A stretch of DNA of 64,000 nucleotides from Halapricum hydrolyticum (GCA_025517565.1 JAOPKD010000001.1:248001-312000); one strand, 5' to 3'. Positions 8,845 to 17,831 are shown, counted from the first letter of the stretch. The notes: generated from the sequence alone by a model not told the origin. Translations and numbers: made by a program.

Positions 8845-9543
8845 TCACTCTTCGTCGAGCCACACGCCCGGTTCGACGAACGCGTCGCTCGCGCGCTCGC
8901 GGTTGCGCTCGGCAAGCTCGCCCCAGGCTGCCAACCCGGTCTCGATCACGTCCGCGTCGAACCCGAGCACGGCTCCGATCGCACGGAGCTCTCGCGGTGC
9001 GCGCAACTGGAGGTGGCTTTGCGGGTCGGCACTGACGACGAACGGTGCGTCGGCGTCATCGAGCAACTCCCGGAGTTTGCGGAGGTCACGCAGCGCCTGG
9101 ACGCGCTCGCCCCCGTCCGCCCGGAGAACGCGTGCCAGCGACAACTCGACGTGGACGCTGTTGGTCGCAGCGGCTTTCGCGAGCACGTGGTTGAAGTCGC
9201 CGTCACCGACCATCGGGTGTGCGAGCACGTCCACCGCCGGCTGCTCGACGGCGAAGCGGTTCATCTCGACTGTCCCGCCGTGGACGGCGACGATGGTCCG
9301 GCGGTCGCGGTGGTTGCCGACGAACCCGCTCGCTCGCCCGGGGTCGTCCGCCCGGATCTCGACCCCTTCGACGACGTCGATCCCGTATTTCTCGCCGATC
9401 CGGTCGCCGTCGTATTCCGGGGATGCGTCGCCGTGATTGCGAACGACAATCCCGTCGTACCCGTATTCGCTCGCGGTGAGCGCGAGCCTGGCGACGGTCG
9501 CGTCACCGTCGGGATCGGCGTGAACGGCCTCGTAGCGCGTCAT
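8845..9543 (-). CDS. rnp3: RNase P protein component 3 (Rpp30)
   Basis: A 232-aa PHP-like TIM-barrel protein of the Rpp30 family, pairing with Rpp14/Pop5 to activate the RNase P RNA catalytic domain. It has the N-terminal YEAVHADPDGDATVARLALT region, a barrel segment VDVLAHPMVG and VHVELSLARVLRADGGERVQ, and a C-terminal DAPFVVSADPQSHLQLRAPR stretch that match the family. It is 1 bp from the upstream RNA-binding gene. The start is the ATG at 9543. Confidence 0.92.
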   Translation of the reverse strand: MTRYEAVHADPDGDATVARLALTASEYGYDGIVVRNHGDASPEYDGDRIGEKYGIDVVEGVEIRADDPGRASGFVGNHRDRRTIVAVHGGTVEMNRFAVEQPAVDVLAHPMVGDGDFNHVLAKAAATNSVHVELSLARVLRADGGERVQALRDLRKLRELLDDADAPFVVSADPQSHLQLRAPRELRAIGAVLGFDADVIETGLAAWGELAERNRERASDAFVEPGVWLDEE

Positions 9544-9544
9544 A

Positions 9545-9976
9545 TTACAGCGATTCGAGCACGTCGCGGGCGTTCTCGACGGCGGCGTCCTTCGTGGCGG
9601 GATAGGCCTCGACTTTCGCGCGGACCGTGATCCCGTCACCGAGCCGAACGTCGCCCCCGAACGCCGCCTGCTTGTCGAGCGTCAGAAACAGTTCCGTGTT
9701 GTCGGTGACCCGCTCGTCCAGTTCCCCGAGCAGTTGCTGGCGCTGTTCGGACGGGAGTTCGCCGAGCCGGTCCAGCACGACCCGCATCGCGTCGGCGTTC
9801 TCGACTCGTGCCGAGAACACGAGGATCCGGTCGCCGTGATGGCCCTCGTTTTCCAGCCGCTGTAGTTCGAACTCCTCGGGCAACAGCGTCCGCAGTGCGT
9901 CCTCGACGCGCTTCTCGTCCTCTGTCGCGTAGCAGAACGTCCGGAGATCGATGTAGTGAAGCGGGACCGACGACAT
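9545..9976 (-). CDS. Exosome-associated RNA-binding protein (COG1325 type)
   Basis: A 143-aa protein of the archaeal RNA-binding/exosome-linked family, starting SSVPLHYIDLRTFCYATEDE and containing LFLTLDKQAAFGGDVRLGDG. Members are found next to RNase P and exosome genes and are described as RNA-binding; exact function is unresolved. It leads into rnp3 with a 1-bp gap, so the genes are almost certainly co-transcribed. Length is normal for the family. Confidence 0.85.
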   Translation of the reverse strand: MSSVPLHYIDLRTFCYATEDEKRVEDALRTLLPEEFELQRLENEGHHGDRILVFSARVENADAMRVVLDRLGELPSEQRQQLLGELDERVTDNTELFLTLDKQAAFGGDVRLGDGITVRAKVEAYPATKDAAVENARDVLESL

Positions 9977-9984
9977 CGACAGGT

Positions 9985-10200
9985 TCAGTCGTCTTCGTCG
10001 TCTTCGCCGGTCTCGTCGTCTTCTTCGGCGGGTTCGAGGTTGTCCTCGGGCACACCCTGTTCCTGGCCCTCCTCGAAACTGACGACGTAGTTTGCGTCGC
10101 CGAACATCGTCTCCATCTTCTGTGTAACGGTTCCGACTTCGCCGTCGTGGTCGCTGTGTTCGTCGTGCAGAATCACACGGTCGTCTTCTTCGAAGCTCAT
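9985..10200 (-). CDS. Small acidic SH3-like protein
   Basis: A 71-aa protein. The first 50 residues (MSFEEDDRVILHDEHSDHDG... through FEEGQEQGVPEDNL) alternate short beta strands in the manner of a KOW/SH3-like barrel, resembling the DUF1918-type small proteins; the last 20 residues are almost entirely Asp/Glu. It is the first gene of the RNA-binding/rnp3/psmA series (8-bp gap). Function is unknown. The start ATG at 10200 was preferred over longer frames. Confidence 0.75.
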   Translation of the reverse strand: MSFEEDDRVILHDEHSDHDGEVGTVTQKMETMFGDANYVVSFEEGQEQGVPEDNLEPAEEDDETGEDDEDD

Positions 10201-10350
10201 GGACAGTCGTTCTTCGGGGCCGGTAAAAAAGGGACTGATTCGCCGTGGTCGAAGACTTATACTGCTCTCCGTGCTATGGACACGTATGATTGTCACACGC
10301 GTCGCCGGCGGTCGCTTGCAGTCACGAAGACGCTCGTCTCCCTCAGGGCG

Positions 10351-10905
10351 ATGACGGCCGTCGACAACCTGTGGTACCTGGCCGACGAGGCCGACCAGCA
10401 GGCCGAGCAGACCCACCACCAACTACAGTCGGCCCACGACGGCATCACCGAGTTCACGAAGACGCGGTGGGTCTCACGACGGCGGTTCCGGACGGTCGCT
10501 CAGCGGATCAGCGAGAACGGCCTCCCCTACGGCGCACACGCGCTGGTGACCGACGACAACGGGGCGGTCCTGCTCGTCCGTCACCGCGACGTCGACATGT
10601 GGGTGTTGCCCGGCGGCGAAGTCGACGGCGAGGAGTCCTTCGAGGCGGCTGCCCGGCGCGAACTCACCGAAGAGGCGGGGATCGAGGCCACGTTTGACGG
10701 ACTCGCATTGCTCGGGCGCGTCGAGTTCCACGGCGACGGACACACGACCTGGGGCGTATTACCGATATACGAGGCCGAGGCCGAAACGACGGAACTGACC
10801 GTCGAAGATCCCGACGGCGAGATCGTCCGGGCGCGCTGGTTCGAGACGCTCCCCGACGACGCCCGCGACCGGTCCGTCCTGCAGTCCTGGCTCGAAGACG
10901 ACTAG
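10351..10905 (+). CDS. Nudix hydrolase
   Basis: A 184-aa Nudix protein that would hydrolyse a nucleoside diphosphate linked to another group. The Nudix box spans GGEVDGEESFEAA followed by RRELTEEAGI (~85-110) and retains the REx2EE metal ligands. A helical N-terminal extension of ~55 residues (NLWYLADEADQQAEQ...) is common in haloarchaeal versions. The ATG at 10351 is chosen; an in-frame ATG at 10276 would add 25 atypical basic residues. A TATA-like element lies near 10256, leaving an unusually long leader. Substrate unknown. Confidence 0.88.
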   Translation: MTAVDNLWYLADEADQQAEQTHHQLQSAHDGITEFTKTRWVSRRRFRTVAQRISENGLPYGAHALVTDDNGAVLLVRHRDVDMWVLPGGEVDGEESFEAAARRELTEEAGIEATFDGLALLGRVEFHGDGHTTWGVLPIYEAEAETTELTVEDPDGEIVRARWFETLPDDARDRSVLQSWLEDD

Positions 10906-10943
10906 GCGTCGTCGATCACGGCTGTCGTGAACCTCGGCGGCGA

Positions 10944-11774
10944 CTAGACGTCGTCCGGTCGGTGCGTGACGCCGCCGCGCGAGTCGGCATTGCGCCGTCT
11001 TATCGCTGCCCTGGCCGTGCTGGCGTCGTAGCCGTACAGCACCGCGTCGGCGTGCGGTTCGACGGCGGCAGTCGCTGCCAGCAGGGGGTCGATCTCGACG
11101 CCCGCGTACAGCTCGACGCTCACGCGAGCGTCGAGACGGTCGGCGAATCCGCTCGCGATCGATTCGAGCCAGTAGGTCGTCCCGTAGCTCGTGTCGTACA
11201 GCGGGACGACGAACTCCTCGACCATCGGTTCGAGCGCCTCGAGGTCGATCCCAGACCGCTCGTAGAGATGGGCGGGATACGGATCAGGGAAAAGCCCGAC
11301 GAGCAGGTCGCCGGGCACGCGCTCGCGTGCCGCCGCGACGAAGTCGGTGACGACGCTCGCACGCCAGGCCGGACGGTCAGCGTACTCGCTTGCGGCAAAT
11401 CGTCGGTCGCAGCGCTCACAGTGACAGAACTCGGCCCGCGGAAAGCCGATATCGTCGAGTCGCACGTCGCCGCTCGCTCGGCCGGCGTCTCCGATCATCT
11501 TCAGCAGCCCCTCGCGGTAGGACTCGTGAGTGGGGCAGACGTACGACTGATCGAGAGTCGGGTGCTCGCTGGTCGCCGGCTGGCCGTCCCGGGAACGCGC
11601 GGCGAGTTCCGGTCGGTCCCGAATCGTCGTGTCGTCAGCGAAGCACGCGAGAGTGTTGATCCCGTCGGCCGTGGACTCGCTGGCGCGGCCGCTGGCGGAT
11701 TTCTGTTCGTAGAAGGCGCGGTCGAACCCCGACCACGACAGTTCGGGTTCGTTTCGCGTGACGATGCCGACCAT
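10944..11774 (-). CDS. Putative TIM-barrel glycoside hydrolase-like protein
   Basis: A 276-aa protein without an assignable family name. The pattern YVCPTHESYREGLLKMI, then VRLDDIGFPRAEFCHCERC, resembles the barrel strand and metal-like CxxC segment of family-like hydrolases that follow the form 'CP-x-YRE ... LDE-x-RFPR ... C-x-C-x2-C'. Later strands (VELYAGVEI, ADAVLYGYDAS) fit a barrel. Whether it is catalytic is unclear. No signal peptide is visible. It is convergent with the Nudix gene. Confidence 0.6.
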   Translation of the reverse strand: MVGIVTRNEPELSWSGFDRAFYEQKSASGRASESTADGINTLACFADDTTIRDRPELAARSRDGQPATSEHPTLDQSYVCPTHESYREGLLKMIGDAGRASGDVRLDDIGFPRAEFCHCERCDRRFAASEYADRPAWRASVVTDFVAAARERVPGDLLVGLFPDPYPAHLYERSGIDLEALEPMVEEFVVPLYDTSYGTTYWLESIASGFADRLDARVSVELYAGVEIDPLLAATAAVEPHADAVLYGYDASTARAAIRRRNADSRGGVTHRPDDV

Positions 11775-11828
11775 ACCCCCACCAGGGGAGCCTGCGGCAA
11801 GTCAGTCACGCTCGAAGCAACGGACGTG

Positions 11829-11903
11829 CTAGTCCTTGATTGCGAGTTTGTACACCACTACGAGGGCGATCAGGGCGATCACGACTTTCGCTTTCGTAGA
11901 CAT
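11829..11903 (-). CDS. Very small single-helix membrane protein (24 aa)
   Basis: A 24-aa frame, MSTKAKVVIALIALVVVYKL plus a short charged tail, that forms one transmembrane helix with basic residues in front. Such tiny proteins recur in haloarchaea at similar positions; the clean hydrophobic core and a good ATG support a real gene, but length alone cannot prove it. It ends 54 bp from the start of the GH-like gene, on the same strand. Function unknown. Confidence 0.5.
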   Translation of the reverse strand: MSTKAKVVIALIALVVVYKLAIKD

Positions 11904-12037
11904 CAATCGAGAAAACGACCTGCCGCGATAAAATCTTTCCCCTCGGACTTCCGTCCCACTGTCGTGTCTGACCCGAACGCCCAAGCAGATTGAAATCCAC
12001 CGAAACGCCCATTGTTCATGATAATATATTATGGATA

Positions 12038-13078
12038 ATGGCTCGGAACGGGGCGATCCCGGAGTACGTGGCAGTCGCCCTGAAGCGTGCAAACGCGGTG
12101 GTGTGGGCTGTCGACACAGACACGAAAGACGTCGTCGCGAAAGTGGGGAACATCCCCCCACTCGAGAGCGTCATTCGAGAGATAGACGACATCTCGTCGT
12201 TTTTCGAGCGCGGCGTCCATCCCGATGATCTCCCCGAGGTCGAGCCGCTGTATCGGCAGATATTCGACAGAGAGAGAACACAGTTCGGCGTCGATTTTCG
12301 GACGCATCCGGATCACTGCGGCGCGAAATGGGTACACATCGATGCGTACCTGATGGAGACTGACGGCGATCCTCTCCTGGTCGGTGTGGCATGGGACATC
12401 ACCGATCGCAAACGTCGCGAGCAAGATCTCCGCGACCAGAAAGACCGGCTGGAAGAGTTCTCGGGCGTCCTCTCACACGATTTGCGCAATCCGATCGAGG
12501 TAGCCGCCGGACATCTCGAACTCGCGAAGACGAAACGCGAGGATGAACATCTCGAGGCAGTCGAGAAGTCGTTACGCGAGATGGAAGCGTTGATCGACGA
12601 CCTACAGGCAGCACTCAGCGAAGGTGGGCCAGTCGTTCGGGGCGGTGCCGTCTCGGGCGTAACGACGGAGCAACTCGACCTGAAAGCGGTCGCAAGAGGG
12701 GCGTGGGAAGCTGTCGAAACGGCAGACGCGACGCTCTCCGTCGAAAAAGCGACGATCAGGGCGGATCGGTCGAGTCTGCGCCAGCTCTTCGAGAACCTCT
12801 TTCGCAACGCCGTGGAACACGCCGGTCCGGACGTGACTGTCACCGTCGGTGCACTCGACGAACAGGACGGGTTTTACGTCGCCGACGACGGCCCGGGGAT
12901 TCCCGACGGCGCTCGTGACGCGGTCTTCGAAAGGGGATACTCGACTGACGACGACGGCCTCGGTCTCGGGCTGTACATTGTCTCACAGATCGCCGACAGC
13001 GCCGGCTGGACGATCACTGTCACCGACAACGACGCCGGTGGTACCCGGTTCGAAATCGCGGACGTGAGGGTTTCCTGA
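12038..13078 (+). CDS. Soluble PAS-domain histidine kinase
   Basis: A 346-aa cytoplasmic sensor kinase. A PAS domain occupies ~15-130 (ANAVVWAVDTDTKDVVAKVG ... PLLVGVAWDITDRKRREQDL), HisKA follows with phospho-acceptor motif SHDLRNPIEVAAGHLELAK (~148), and the ATPase domain has NLFRNAVEHAG, DDGPGIPDGA and GLGLGLYIV. No transmembrane segments are present, so the signal is sensed inside the cell. No response regulator gene is adjacent. Start: ATG at 12038; the AT-rich ATAATATATTATGGATA just upstream may be the promoter of a near-leaderless transcript. Confidence 0.9.
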   Translation: MARNGAIPEYVAVALKRANAVVWAVDTDTKDVVAKVGNIPPLESVIREIDDISSFFERGVHPDDLPEVEPLYRQIFDRERTQFGVDFRTHPDHCGAKWVHIDAYLMETDGDPLLVGVAWDITDRKRREQDLRDQKDRLEEFSGVLSHDLRNPIEVAAGHLELAKTKREDEHLEAVEKSLREMEALIDDLQAALSEGGPVVRGGAVSGVTTEQLDLKAVARGAWEAVETADATLSVEKATIRADRSSLRQLFENLFRNAVEHAGPDVTVTVGALDEQDGFYVADDGPGIPDGARDAVFERGYSTDDDGLGLGLYIVSQIADSAGWTITVTDNDAGGTRFEIADVRVS

Positions 13079-13109
13079 CCGACATCCGCGTGCAGCCTGG
13101 GGTGGTCGA

Positions 13110-13574
13110 TCAACCGGCGAGGATGTGTGCGGCCAGATCTTCGCGGATGATCGTATCGCAGTAGGCACACCGCACACCGTCTTCGAGAACCTCGAACTGT
13201 GAGTCGATCGGCTCGTTCTCGGTCGTGATGCAGTGCTGGTTGGGACATTCGAGCACGCCGACGACTTCCTCGGGGCGGTTCACGCGGTGTTTCTCGACGA
13301 CGTCGTAGTCGCGGATGATGTTGATCGTCGCGGCCGGCGCGATCAGCGAGAGGACGTCGACCTCGGCCTCGCTGAGTTCCCGGCCCTCGACTTTGATGAT
13401 GTCTTTGGTCCCCAGGCGGTCGCTGGGCGTGTTCATCACGATACTGATCGGCTCGCCGTCGGCACCGTCGATCCCGAGGATCGCGAGAACGTTCAGCGCC
13501 TGCCCGCCGGCGATGTGGTCGATGACGGTTCCGTTGTGGATCTTGCTGACGCGGAGTTTCTGATCGTCGCTCAT
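13110..13574 (-). CDS. pyrI: Aspartate carbamoyltransferase regulatory subunit
   Basis: A 154-aa PyrI chain. The N-terminal allosteric domain has the [20 protein letters not shown] nucleotide-site segment, and the C-terminal zinc domain shows the four Cys ligands: CPNQHC and, 22 residues on, CAYC. It assembles with PyrB and confers CTP/ATP control on the first committed step of pyrimidine synthesis. It overlaps pyrB by 4 bp, indicating coupling and stoichiometric production. Confidence 0.96.
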   Translation of the reverse strand: MSDDQKLRVSKIHNGTVIDHIAGGQALNVLAILGIDGADGEPISIVMNTPSDRLGTKDIIKVEGRELSEAEVDVLSLIAPAATINIIRDYDVVEKHRVNRPEEVVGVLECPNQHCITTENEPIDSQFEVLEDGVRCAYCDTIIREDLAAHILAG

Positions 13575-14485
13575 CGTGTCCCCTCCAGCAGGAGATCGAG
13601 CAGTGCCATCCTGACTGGCACGCCGTTGTGCGCCTGTTCGAAGAACGTCGCGTGCTCGGTCGCGTCGACGTCGTGCGCGATTTCGTCGACCCGCGGGAGC
13701 GGGTGCATGACGGTCAGGTCGTCGCTCGCGGCTTCGAGCGTGGCGGCGTCGATCTGGTACTCGCCGGCGACTTCACGATACTCGTTTTCGTCCGGGAACC
13801 GCTCTTCCTGGATGCGCGTGACGTACAGCACGTCCAGCGACGGCAGGATCTCTTCCAGTTCCGTGTGTTCCCGAATCGTCGCGCCCTCCTCGTGAAGGTC
13901 ATAGCGGACCGAACGCGGCAGTTGCAGGCTCTCAGGACTGATGAAGTGCTGGTGTGTGTCGAAATTCGTCAACGCGTGCGCGAGCGAGTGGACCGTCCGC
14001 CCGTACTTCAGATCGCCCATGATCCCGATCGACAGGTCGTCCAGCCCCGCGTTCTCCCGGATCGTGTACAGGTCGAGCAGGGTCTGCGTCGGGTGCTGAC
14101 CGGCTCCGTCGCCGCCGTTCAGCAAGGGGACGTCGACGAACTCCGTGGCCATCTGTGCCGACCCTTCGCTCGGGTGGCGCATGACCAGTGCGTCCGCGTA
14201 CCCCTCGACGACCCGCACTGTGTCGGCGAGGCTCTCGCCTTTCTTGACGCTCGAATACTCCACCGGCCCCATGTCGACGACGTCGCCGCCGAGTCGCTTG
14301 ATCGCCGCGCTGAAACTCATCTTCGTCCGCGTGCTCGGCTCGAAAAAGAGCAAGCCGAGCAGCTTCCCGGCGTGGCGATCCGCGTAGGCCGCCGGATCGG
14401 CCGCGATCTCGGCAGCGTGATCCAGCACCTCCTCTATGTCCGCCCTGGAGAGCTGTTTCGCGCTGATGATGTGCTCGTGACGCAT
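13571..14485 (-). CDS. pyrB: Aspartate carbamoyltransferase catalytic subunit
   Basis: A 304-aa catalytic chain that makes N-carbamoyl-L-aspartate from carbamoyl phosphate and aspartate. The carbamoyl-phosphate motif STRTKMSF (~52) and the HPLPRVDEI motif (~255) are intact, as is [12 protein letters not shown] (~130). Length is standard. It is first in the pyrBI operon; downstream pyrI overlaps by 4 bp. Start: ATG at 14485. Confidence 0.97.
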   Translation of the reverse strand: MRHEHIISAKQLSRADIEEVLDHAAEIAADPAAYADRHAGKLLGLLFFEPSTRTKMSFSAAIKRLGGDVVDMGPVEYSSVKKGESLADTVRVVEGYADALVMRHPSEGSAQMATEFVDVPLLNGGDGAGQHPTQTLLDLYTIRENAGLDDLSIGIMGDLKYGRTVHSLAHALTNFDTHQHFISPESLQLPRSVRYDLHEEGATIREHTELEEILPSLDVLYVTRIQEERFPDENEYREVAGEYQIDAATLEAASDDLTVMHPLPRVDEIAHDVDATEHATFFEQAHNGVPVRMALLDLLLEGTR

Positions 14486-14664
14486 CGAACGTATTCCCGA
14501 CGCCGACGCTCTTGAGAGTGACGATTGTTCGAGTCGTAGTCGCTCGTCCGGGCGTCAGAGTCGCAGTCGCCTGTCTGGACGCCCGGCTCGAATCCGGGGT
14601 CGACGCCGCGATCCGGAACAAGGTTAACTTTGATTACCCTTGGCAACCTATCTCTAGGTGTACG

Positions 14665-15807
14665 ATGGATATTGCTGATATTGCTACCAGCGAATACGTC
14701 GCAGTCGACGTTGACGAACGCCTCGGGAAAGTCCGTTCGATCTTCGAGCGCGAGAATCCCAAGGGAATCATCGTGACGAACGACGGCGGCTACGAGGGCG
14801 TTATCACCCAGAAACAGCTGGTACAGTCGCACGTCGAGGACCAAACCAAAGCCAGTGCAATGACCCAGCACGCCCCGAAGATCGAGCGGACGGCGGACGT
14901 TCGCGAGACTGCCCGCGTCCTCGTCGAGAGCGGGATCAAAGTCGCACCGGTGTTCGAGGCCGATCGCCTGTGGGGCGTCGTGACCGACGACGCCATCCTC
15001 GAGGCCGTCCTGGAGAACCTCGGTGCGCTGACTGTCGAGCAGATCTACACCGAGAACGTCATCTCGATCGACCAGGGGGCACAGATCGGACAGGCGATCA
15101 ACCACCTTCGCGAGAACGGGATCTCCCGCCTCCCGGTCGTAGACGAGGATGGCCGTCTTTCCGGAATGGTCACCCGCCACGACATCGTCGACGTCGTTGT
15201 GCGCGACATGGACAAGTCGACCGTCGGCGAGCGGGCGGGCGACGTCGACCGCATCCTCGATCTGCCGATCTACGACGCGATGAGTAGTCCCGTCGAGACG
15301 ACGACGCTCGACGCGTCGGTCAAAGACGCCGTCGAGACGATGCTCGACAACGACTACGCGGGACTGGTCGTCACGCCTGAAGAGGACCCGTCGCTCGTCG
15401 CGGGCATCATCACCAAGACCGACGTCCTCCGGGCGTTGACGTTCACCGAAGAGAACCACATGGACGTCCAGATCACCAACATCAATCTCCTGGACACGAT
15501 CTCGCGTGAGGACATCCGGATCGGCATCGAGGAAGTCGCCGACAAGTACCAGGACATGCAGGTTCACCACGCACACGTGCGGTTCCACGAGCACAAGGAG
15601 AAGCTCCGCGGGACACCGCTGATCCAGTGTCAGATCCGTCTGCGAACCAACAAAGGACAGATCCCCGGATCCGGTGAAGGATACGGCGCGGAGACCGCGT
15701 TCAACGTCGCACTCGACAAACTCCAGCGGAACGTCCTCGAACGGAAAGGGATCGAAAGCGACGAGGAGTACCGCGGACAGGTGCTCCGGAAACTCGGCGA
15801 ACTGTAA
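14665..15807 (+). CDS. CBS-domain protein fused to an HPF/RaiA-like ribosome-binding domain
   Basis: A 380-aa protein. Residues ~1-270 contain four CBS repeats (two Bateman modules), e.g. IATSEYVAVDVDERLGKVRS and AMSSPVETTTLDASVKDAVE. Residues ~280-380 (VADKYQDMQVHHAHVRFHEH ... ETAFNVALDKLQRNVLERKG) have the beta-alpha-beta pattern of the S30AE/HPF ribosome hibernation family. The known archaeal architecture couples adenosine-nucleotide sensing with ribosome binding; here that is inferred from domain pattern. Start ATG at 14665 follows an AT-rich promoter-like stretch near 14630. Divergent from pyrB. Confidence 0.8.
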   Translation: MDIADIATSEYVAVDVDERLGKVRSIFERENPKGIIVTNDGGYEGVITQKQLVQSHVEDQTKASAMTQHAPKIERTADVRETARVLVESGIKVAPVFEADRLWGVVTDDAILEAVLENLGALTVEQIYTENVISIDQGAQIGQAINHLRENGISRLPVVDEDGRLSGMVTRHDIVDVVVRDMDKSTVGERAGDVDRILDLPIYDAMSSPVETTTLDASVKDAVETMLDNDYAGLVVTPEEDPSLVAGIITKTDVLRALTFTEENHMDVQITNINLLDTISREDIRIGIEEVADKYQDMQVHHAHVRFHEHKEKLRGTPLIQCQIRLRTNKGQIPGSGEGYGAETAFNVALDKLQRNVLERKGIESDEEYRGQVLRKLGEL

Positions 15808-15900
15808 GCAGCGTTCCTGTCGGGCACTCGCCTCGGACCCGACGTCCGATCGGTGGTCGAGGTCGAAACACTTACTTCCCCGAATCACGGAATAGCGGGT

Positions 15901-16056
15901 ATGAGCTCTAGCGATAGCGGCGGACTGATGTCCAGTGCCGGCCTCGTCCGGTACTTCGACGCCGAAGACCGAAACGCGATCACGATGGACCCTCGATCCG
16001 TGGTCGCGTTCGGCGCGATGTTCGGCGTGCTCGTTCTCGTCCTGAACGCGCTGTAA
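15901..16056 (+). CDS. Preprotein translocase Sec61 beta subunit
   Basis: A 51-aa tail-anchored protein, [20 protein letters not shown] then one C-terminal transmembrane helix ([18 protein letters not shown]). This fits archaeal Sec61 beta (SecG functional counterpart), a small subunit of the SecYE translocon. The ATG at 15901 is chosen over an upstream frame that overlaps the promoter; CTTACTTC near 15870 is TATA-like. Confidence 0.85.
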   Translation: MSSSDSGGLMSSAGLVRYFDAEDRNAITMDPRSVVAFGAMFGVLVLVLNAL

Positions 16057-16141
16057 TCGCAACCGCGGCGTTTTCAACCTCGGGCCGCGAATCGAACACC
16101 GATGAATCGGACTCGCAGTACTGACTTCGTCCTATCGACAC

Positions 16142-17527
16142 ATGAGTGACACGTCCCGTGTGAAGATCCGGGGGATCTATACGACCGCATTGACCCGCCT
16201 GCTCGCGAGCGAGGGGTTCGAGATCGTCCAGCCCTCGCCCCCGATCGAAGACCGCTTCGATCGGGCGTTCGACCTCGCTCCGGCGGAGGCGACGCTGTTC
16301 GCGAGCGACGATCGACAGGGCGTCGGCGTCGTCGGACCGGCCGCCCCCGAGGTACGAGCGTCACTCGCCGCGATCGACGTGGACACGCTGGCCTGGCGCG
16401 ATCCGGCCGCCCGCGGTTCGGTCTGGGACGCGACGATCGCCGAGACGAACAGCGGCGGTGCGTTCGTCGACCTGGGCGAGCGCTCGGGCTTTCTGCCGTT
16501 CTCGAACACCGACGACCACGTCGATACGGGCGACACCGTCCGGGTACAGGTAGTCGAACCCCGGCCGCCCTGGGACGACGGCCGGCCGGTCGTGGATTCG
16601 ACGGTGCGCGTCCAGCGCCCGCTGGTCACGCTCGTTCGAGACGGAGCGGTCGACAGTCGCGGCAGTCCGGAACTCGCGGATCTCCTCTCGACCGAGCCAC
16701 CGGAAGGCTGGCGCGCGAAGTGGAGTCGCGCTGCCGACGACGCCGGCCTCGACGCCCTCGGCGACGCGCTGGAAACCGCCGTCGAACGCGCCGAAGAACT
16801 CGACGACGCCCTCGATGAAACGGAGCCGACCGGGGAGACGCCCCGGACCGTCTTCGAGGGACAACCGACAGTCTGGGCGTGGTTCGGGCGCGAATCGCGC
16901 TTCGAACTGGACGACCACCGGGACGCGGTGACGACGACGATGACCGGCCACCACCGGATCAAGGCCGGCGACGAGCGCGCGAGTGCTGCCGTCGACTTCG
17001 TCGAGGCCGTCTGTGACGGCGACGGCGAGTTCCCCTTCGAGGCCGTCTCTCGGCAGTTCGGCCCAACGGAAGGAGACACGGTCGCAATCGACCACGGCAA
17101 GCCCGCGGGCCACTGTATCCGTCTCGGTCGGGGCAAGGTGACTGAGTACGACCCTTCGGGGACGGTCTGGGTCGAACGCGAGATGTCCCCCGGCGGCACC
17201 TACGACGGACTCGGGATCGAGCGACGGGCCGGCGACGTCGCCCGGACGAAGTTCACCGAGGGCAAGTGGTGGTATCCGACGATCTATAAGGGCGCGGACG
17301 GCGAGACGCGCGGCACCTACGTCAACGTCTGCACGCCGGTCGAGATCTTCCCCGGGAGCGTCAGGTACGTCGACCTGCACGTCGACGTCCTCAAACACGC
17401 CGACGGCACGGTCGAACGGGTCGACGACGACGAACTCGACGCGGCCGTCGAGGCGGGCGACGTGTCCGAGAAACTGGCGACGAAGGCGCGCTCTGTCGCC
17501 AGTGCCGTCGAGAACGCGCTGTCCTAA
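16142..17527 (+). CDS. FAU-1/RNase E-G-like RNA-binding ribonuclease with DUF402
   Basis: A 461-aa protein of the archaeal FAU-1 family. An S1-like RNA-binding region (~85-150; VWDATIAETNSGGAFVDLGE) sits in the first third, and a C-terminal DUF402 domain (~310-420) has the IDHGKPAGHC and GTYVNVCTPVEIFPG segments. FAU-1 family proteins bind AU-rich RNA and have been linked to RNase E/G-like cleavage and rRNA processing. Cytoplasmic. The start ATG at 16142 matches the expected N-terminus. Confidence 0.88.
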   Translation: MSDTSRVKIRGIYTTALTRLLASEGFEIVQPSPPIEDRFDRAFDLAPAEATLFASDDRQGVGVVGPAAPEVRASLAAIDVDTLAWRDPAARGSVWDATIAETNSGGAFVDLGERSGFLPFSNTDDHVDTGDTVRVQVVEPRPPWDDGRPVVDSTVRVQRPLVTLVRDGAVDSRGSPELADLLSTEPPEGWRAKWSRAADDAGLDALGDALETAVERAEELDDALDETEPTGETPRTVFEGQPTVWAWFGRESRFELDDHRDAVTTTMTGHHRIKAGDERASAAVDFVEAVCDGDGEFPFEAVSRQFGPTEGDTVAIDHGKPAGHCIRLGRGKVTEYDPSGTVWVEREMSPGGTYDGLGIERRAGDVARTKFTEGKWWYPTIYKGADGETRGTYVNVCTPVEIFPGSVRYVDLHVDVLKHADGTVERVDDDELDAAVEAGDVSEKLATKARSVASAVENALS

Positions 17528-17601
17528 TCCGACCGGTGAACGTTTCGAGCAGAGCGGTACTGCTGGCTACATCGATTCACGAGGCCCCGACGTGCCCATG
17601 G

Positions 17602-17775
17602 CTACTCGTTTCGGTTCACCGTGGTCACGTCCTCCCACGACGACTCTCCGAAGAACGACTGGAGTGCCATGAGGACGCCGACGTACGTGCCGATCGCCAC
17701 GAGCACGATCGAAACGACGACAGCGAGTATCAGCTCTCCCAGTGGATTGATGCCGTACAGCTGGAGGGCGAGCAT
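17602..17775 (-). CDS. Small membrane protein (57 aa), uncharacterised
   Basis: Reading the minus strand from ATG at 17775 gives a 57-aa frame, MLALQLYGINPLGELILAVV and onward, with one long hydrophobic helix (residues ~13-40) and a polar tail ending VTTVNRNE. The reading frame is clean and codon use is GC-rich at third positions, as in neighbouring genes. It lies between FAU-1 and the right end of the TnpB element. Function unknown; a single-pass membrane protein is all the sequence supports. Confidence 0.55.
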   Translation of the reverse strand: MLALQLYGINPLGELILAVVVSIVLVAIGTYVGVLMALQSFFGESSWEDVTTVNRNE

Positions 17776-17783
17776 ATCTCATG

Positions 17784-17831
17784 TTCAAGATACCGATTCT
17801 TGAATGTTACCCCGCGCACGGTGGCGCGGGG
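17784..17831. repeat. Right-end hairpins of TnpB element A
   Basis: Two perfect hairpins lie just past the tnpB stop. At 17784-17804, 7-bp arms TTCAAGA/TCTTGAA enclose 7 nt. At 17810-17831, 7-bp arms CCCCGCG/CGCGGGG enclose the 8-nt loop CACGGTGG. The second has the same loop as the left-end hairpin at 19185 and the one at 61081. In IS200/IS605-type elements such subterminal hairpins mark the ends, and the right end is also the 3' part of the guide (omega/re) RNA; that role here is inferred. Confidence 0.7.

Noticed and set aside
14434..16077. Long minus-strand open frame (547 codons) across pyrB start, the CBS-HPF gene and Sec61 beta
   Set aside because: It is antisense to three well-supported genes; residue composition is Val/Arg/Asp-skewed typical of shadow frames in high-GC DNA, with no recognisable domain.
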